Shown one piece after another: positions 59,030-64,000 of a stretch of DNA of 64,000 nucleotides. Source of the DNA: Euwallacea fornicatus (lineage: Eukaryota; Arthropoda; Insecta; Coleoptera; Curculionidae); contig NC_089550.1 of assembly GCF_040115645.1 (NCBI RefSeq), forward strand, positions 2,914,001-2,978,000, in the 5' to 3' direction. A program made the position numbers and the translations under genes. Under the pieces are notes generated by a model. It was not told where the DNA came from, made no database searches, and saw nothing but the letters and a program-made list of their open reading frames with translations. How positions within the stretch are numbered: the stretch's first letter is position 1; every line of letters starts with the position of its first letter.

Positions 59030-62000
59030 ATGTCTGAAAACACTGAGGATTTACGGGTAAATATGTGACTCAAGCAACCACACTTCGTTCAATAGTTAAA
59101 AACCTCGACCTTAGCCTTGGCCCTAACCCCTTAATCAAACCCTAATATTCATTAAAGTAACGTCCTATAAGTTAGCATAAATTACTACCATTAAATCCGT
59201 GCTTTCAGACTATGCTGTTGAGTTTCCGAGTATCTGAATTGCAAATGCTATTGGGTTACGCTGGACGTAATAAATCAGGCCGTAAAACTGAACTGCAGAC
59301 CCGTGCTGTGGAACTGCTGCGAGTCAGATCACATCCAATTCATCAGAAAATTAGGGAATTGTATAAGACAATCCAATCGTAAGTATATTAAGGAGGATTA
59401 GCCGGTTTGACAAGTTCATTTGATTCATCAGAAAAGACAATTAAATAAATCCTTTAATTGAAGCAAATAATTACAAGCAATTGTTGTCCAAAGTAACAAG
59501 AGTACAATTCCTTGAGCACTGTTAACATGTTGAAAAATTCATTACAATTATATGGCTCTATAGTAACAAGAAACTGGAAAAGCTTCTTCTCAAAAGCACC
59601 ATATTTGGAAACAATGTATTTTGGGAGACCTTTGTAATTGACCTAAGTGATGTTTACATAACCCCTCTACTGAATCCACCCATACTGCATGTATTCAGCA
59701 GGCTGTGTCATCTCCATAGTTAATTCATAATTATGAAAGTCTTTGATTGTGAGGAGATCTTTGTGAAGAGGAGCAGTCCAAGAATACTGCCCTGAGATAT
59801 ACTAGGTGAGATGTAAAATTTATAATTTGAGTTCCACCAGTTCGGTGAGATATAGTCCAGGAATAAGAAATTCCCTTGATTCCAATTTATTTAATTTTTT
59901 TAAGAATAACCTTGTGTTCTAAACTATTAAATGTCTGGACCAGGTCAATAAAAAACCTTCAAACACCTCTCTTAACTCCAAAGCCGATACTGGAAACTCA
60001 AGAAAGTGGTGTTATTAACACTCTTATGTAGAGATTAGAATCAATTTTTTTGCTTTCAGTTAACTAGTTAAGCAAGATTTTAAGCCTCCGATAAAGTCTA
60101 GCGGGAGTGTCACTTTTGAGTGTTTTGTCGCTGTAAACGTAGGGCACCCTTTTCTTCTTTGGCTATTTCTTTCATTGTTGAAAGAAAAGGAATTAAATCA
60201 GCTCATGAATCTTGCTCAATTGTTTTAGAACCATGTTTTATTCGCCAACGAAATAACTATTCGATTATCTTCTGTCAGTACCATGCAACAAACAGGAAGA
60301 GAAATACATTACATCTGCGTTGACTTTGTTCATCTCGCTTTAAAATATATTTGTACGTATGCTGTTTCTTGTTTTCGTTGCATAGCAAACGAAGCACGTC
60401 AAATCCAAAAGTAAGGTTACGCAACTGACGAGTTTGTTATTATTTTTAAAGTAAAATAAACACTTCAAAATTCCTTTAATTGAAACTCAGTTTATGAACG
60501 TGTAAGTTAAATGAATTCCCTCCAATAAGCTCAAAATGTCACTCCTGAATACTCCTTATTAGAAACTTCTGCTTGACAATGTATTACAATTAATCATTGT
60601 TGGTGTTTCAACTTTAGGTATAAATCGAAATGGATCGTCTCCCTTGTACCCTACCGTGAAAGCTACTATTGTAAGCAAATTTTTGTATTAACTTAAAATT
60701 TATCTAAAACTATTCCTCGATGCAGCCGAAAGTGTAAGAATGAGGGCGGACAAAATCACTGTATATTGTGAAAACGGCGACAAAAATAGTTAGTCGAGCC
60801 TTATTCTGTCGTTAAGCAACAATCAGAAATGCCATTAGGACAGTGAGCGATTTTATATTTAATAACAGTGTCAAGTGTAGACAAATTGTTAAGAGGTGTA
60901 AATATTGATAATGATTTGTCAAACATCAAGAAATGTACATTTAGAAAATTGTTGGAAAGGTTGAAGAACAATATAAAATTAACATGTAGGTTGTGTTACA
61001 GGTAAGGAAGCGTTTGCTGTATTCCGTTGTATTTCATTATTTGTTATACAAGATGATTCCGGTAGTCCTCACGTTAAAAAAAAATATTTCTTTAAATGTA
61101 CAATCTGTAGTTGAAGTTTTATAGGTAGTTTCCTTTTTAACCTCTTCAGAGTGTTCTTCCTTATCTATATAAAATACCCTGTATACTACGTTATTCTATG
61201 CAAATAATTTTTCCTAATAAATTAATTTCAGCAACAACAATTAATTATAAAATTCGTTCTAACTTCCTACGTCTGTCCTCCCCCGTTGCACCCTATCTTT
61301 AGTTTTACTTTACCTGTACTCGTGCTATCGTCAGTATTTGTATCTTCGGTTGGTACATTGATGTAGTATTTTATCCTTGTTTAACATGTTAGTGCCGAGA
61401 AAGAGAGGTATATTTCCGTTCTTAACTGCCTGATGAGATTAACATTACGGCGCCGTTGCCAATTTGGTGGAATTCAATGAAATATTAGAATTTTTTTTTG
61501 AAGTGAACGAGGATAATCGATGGTGATCCTTCTAAACGAAAGGAAGAAAATCGATATGCACTGTTTTCTTAATTTCCGGTTTATTAAAATTTTGTTGCCA
61601 TTCGTCATATGTAATTTTAGCTTTAAAATGTCGTTGTTTGATAGTAAATAGAGGAAATTAAAATTCTTCCTAACATTTCTTCTCATAAATAGGAAAAACA
61701 ACTTTCTATAACACTGAATTCCAATCGTATTCATGCCAGATACTGAATCTTCTGAAATTATTATTGTCAACGTGACACCTCTGTCGAAATCGCGATTTTG
61801 CTTCTAAAATGGCCGCAACATTTTCTTTAAACTAACTGGAATTTCCATTAGTTTCTACGGTGTTAACACAAAATAAGTCCACAAAAAGGTTCTCCCGTTG
61901 AAATGGCGTTGAGGGACATATTATTCAGGTAATTTGACTCATACATTCCACGTCGTTCCAATATACCGAAGTCGGTTTCAACTGCATAGTGCAAAGACAG

Positions 62001-64000
62001 CACTCTGATAAATACTATTGTAAACGTTTCCTTTATAGCAATTTTAAATGTTCTTATAAATTCACGACTCAATTTCCGATGTGTCGTGGGATAAGTGTGT
62101 TCACATATTAGGGGATCTGGAAATATGTATTACAGGTACCGTTTGCCATTAGTTTCAATAAAGTGGTTGAAATTGGGTGCCTGTTGCATGTGGTTCTAAT
62201 GTGGTTGGCTGAAACTAAATTCCTGCTTTAGTTGTGGCTTTCAGTAGTAGAAAACCTATTTTAATATATAGCACCTTTTAAATCGGGGGATGGTTTATTT
62301 TAGAGTACTACTACCTCTCCCTTATAATACCTGGGATTTTATTGCAGGGGATAAAGTGGATTGTATATATAAAGCTATTCAGAATTATAGCATCAAACTT
62401 CTTAGGACATCTAGTTCAATAATAGAAGACATTTGAATTGGAATGCACCTGTTAAGTACTTTTAGCTAAATGTTTGTTTTATCCAAGACTGTTAACAGAA
62501 ATTCTTGATTGTTAGTTTGGCACATTTGCTTGGGAATTGTGCAAATATTGAAAAGTTTGCAAAATAAATGATAATTATTAAAAAAAACTACACCAATCAA
62601 GATCTGGCATATAGAACAACAAATTAAAACACAAAATCTGTTGCATGACACTAATGTTTTTCTTGAGCATTTGAAATCCAATTATTTGCACATTTTGTTT
62701 TTCCCCATTGTGTTGAATAAATTAGAAAATGAGAGTACATACTGGGGTGTCTTCTTTAGATCTGCTAAAGACTTCCACTTCTGAAGCAGTGAGAGTTACA
62801 AAAGAAACAAAAACATAGCTTGCAAAAATGACAACTGTCTTCCCATTTTTCTGCTTCAATAATTCTCACAATTTCAGAGGTAACAATAATGGGCATGTTT
62901 AAATAAGACAACCTGTATGCACAAACAGTGCAGGCCTTTCTGTAATATATATATATAATGTCACTTCACCAGCATTTAAACAGGTTATTGCACTTTTAAC
63001 GTCCAAAACTTTCCTAACTTTAGTTTGATTTCTGCCTAATTTAACCAGACTTAAACCAAGAACAATCAAATGAACTTTGTCAGCAATTGATTTCACTAAC
63101 CTGTTGGTACCTTCATTAGCAATTTTTCCAGGCAAGCACCCACATTATCGTCAGTGCCTCCGTCCAATTCCCCTGTGACTGCAGATCAACAAGCCGCAGC
63201 TGCCCAAGCTGTTTCAGCAATGCCACAACAACAAGGCAACATTGTTCGTAGCACTGCTGCAGTGCATCCATATAGTGTTGATACCAGAGGAATGGCCGTG
63301 AGTATTTTGAATTTTATTTTAGGAATTTGGCTACCAATGAAAGGTTGGTGATATCCATTGTTTTTTTTTTCATTTAATATCTGAAACGGTCAAAATTAAA
63401 GCAATTTTCAATTGGATGTATATTCACAGACCAGACAAGCTGCAGCAGCTGCCCAAGCCGCTGCAGCAATGTACAGTCAACAAAGTATAGGCCAAAGTAT
63501 GTATTATCAACCTCAATACGCATCTACCAAGCAATCACCGGTTATGTCCAGCAACTTTCCGGTGCACCCCGATGTTCGTTTCAAGAGGTTACCATTTTAC
63601 GACATCCTTGGTGAGTGTTAAAATCTTTTATCAAGTTTTTAGTGCATTCTCGGAATTTTAGCTGATCTTATAAAACCCTCCACTTTGGTACCATCTACCA
63701 CTCAAAGGATGCAGGAACAGCCGTTCTATTTCCACTTGACGCCACAACAAGCTACGGATATAGCGAGTTCTCGGGATATTAGACCTGGAGTGAAGTGCGA
63801 TTACATTAAGCAAGTGCAACTCAGATTTTGTCTGCTGGAAACAACCTGCGAGCAGGAGGATTGCTTCCCTCCGCAGGTTATTGTTAAGGTCAATAACAAA
63901 CTGTGTCCGTTGCCTGTAAGGTTCTATTAGGGATAGTTTCAAGGATAGTAGTTTTTATTGTTGCTTAGAACCCAATTCCAACTAATAAGCCCGGCGTGGA
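59030..64000 (+). CDS. Su(var)2-10: PIAS-family E3 SUMO ligase (Su(var)2-10), cut by the right edge
   Basis: Six exons are visible: 59030-59056, 59209-59378, 63132-63297, 63430-63610, 63662-63915 and 63969 to the window end. The start MSENTEDLR leads into the SAP DNA-binding domain (FRVSELQMLLGYAGRNKSGRK). Then comes a Gln/Ala-rich linker (ADQQAAAAQAVS; RQAAAAAQAAAAMYSQQ) and the PINIT domain (YFHLTPQQATDIASSRDI; VKVNNKLCPLPNPIPTNKPGV). The catalytic SP-RING zinc domain must lie beyond the window. PIAS proteins attach SUMO to transcription and chromatin factors. The fly gene acts in heterochromatin and JAK-STAT control. Intron 2 is 3.75 kb and holds transposon debris. Confidence 0.94.
59379..63131. 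other. 3.75-kb intron 2 of PIAS
   Basis: No nested gene was recognised. A decayed non-LTR reverse transcriptase occupies about 59690-60010 on the minus strand. A segment at about 61040-61200 ends in an ACCCTGTATA motif, the reverse of the ACAGGGT ends seen elsewhere in the window, and may be another repeat. Confidence 0.5.
59690..60010 (-). mobile_element. decayed non-LTR retrotransposon reverse transcriptase fragment
   Basis: On the minus strand the order of reverse-transcriptase motifs is preserved across broken frames. FFIDLVQTFNSLEHKVILKK corresponds to the FLDLSKAFDTVDH block. IGIKGISYSWTISHRT follows, then SQGSILGLLLFTKI (the PQGSILGPLLF block) and NYGDDTA (the catalytic YADD/FADD block). 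Stops and frame changes show it is dead. The ends are not defined. Confidence 0.75.

Noticed and set aside
1..64000. CRISPR arrays, bacterial operons, phage or plasmid signatures, and viral insertions
   Set aside because: The window is fully eukaryotic with spliced genes. I saw no regularly spaced repeats and no viral proteins.

Overview
This is a 64 kb piece of an insect nuclear genome, AT-rich, with spliced genes whose introns are often only about 40-60 nt. Insect-type proteins (Jupiter, a vanin-like protein, spindle-E with a DEVH box, a secreted chitin-type hexosaminidase) place it in insects. A beetle is my guess from the look of the proteins and introns, not something I could test. I built gene models by hand from GT-AG boundaries, continuous reading phase and family similarity. 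Where a chain of exons is given, its total length is a multiple of three.

Layout, left to right. 1-1.0 kb: 5' part of an unrecognised acidic protein (minus), running off the left edge. 2.9-10.4 kb: spindle-E/TDRD9 (minus, 24 exons). 10.4-10.9 kb: broken coding remnant. 11.8-12.1 kb: BRICK1 (plus). 13.6-15.1 kb: MEIOB, intronless (minus). 15.4-18.5 kb: NOC3 (minus). 22.0-22.6 kb: Jupiter (plus). 23.9-29.6 kb: RPRD2-like CID protein (plus). 31.7-34.4 kb: GH20 beta-N-acetylhexosaminidase (minus). 35.8-39.1 kb: vanin-like protein (plus). 40.4-42.0 kb: CRAL-TRIO lipid carrier (minus). 45.9-48.3 kb: PNGase (minus). 48.8-49.6 kb: pyroglutamyl-peptidase I (minus). 49.8-51.2 kb: TM2D3/almondex (plus). 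51.9-53.9 kb: FASTK-family mitochondrial protein (minus). 54.6-55.9 kb: USE1 (plus). 56.1-58.5 kb: GCP4 (minus). 59.0 kb to the right edge: PIAS SUMO ligase (plus, truncated by the window).

The genes are mostly unrelated housekeeping or developmental genes in the usual mixed order of an insect chromosome. Two germline genes (spindle-E for piRNA silencing, MEIOB for meiotic recombination) lie 3 kb apart on the same strand. PNGase and pyroglutamyl-peptidase both act in cytosolic peptide or glycoprotein turnover and are in tandem, but I see no evidence of a shared transcript. Transposon debris includes a mariner remnant in a vanin intron, a decayed non-LTR reverse transcriptase in a PIAS intron, and a diverged repeat pair.

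I found no clearly new biological system. The observations most worth a second look are an apparent 16-nt intron or one-base frameshift in USE1, a vanin-like protein whose catalytic cysteine is a serine, a frameshifted coding remnant directly upstream of spindle-E, a probable GC-AG intron in the hexosaminidase gene, and unexplained open frames inside a TM2D3 intron.
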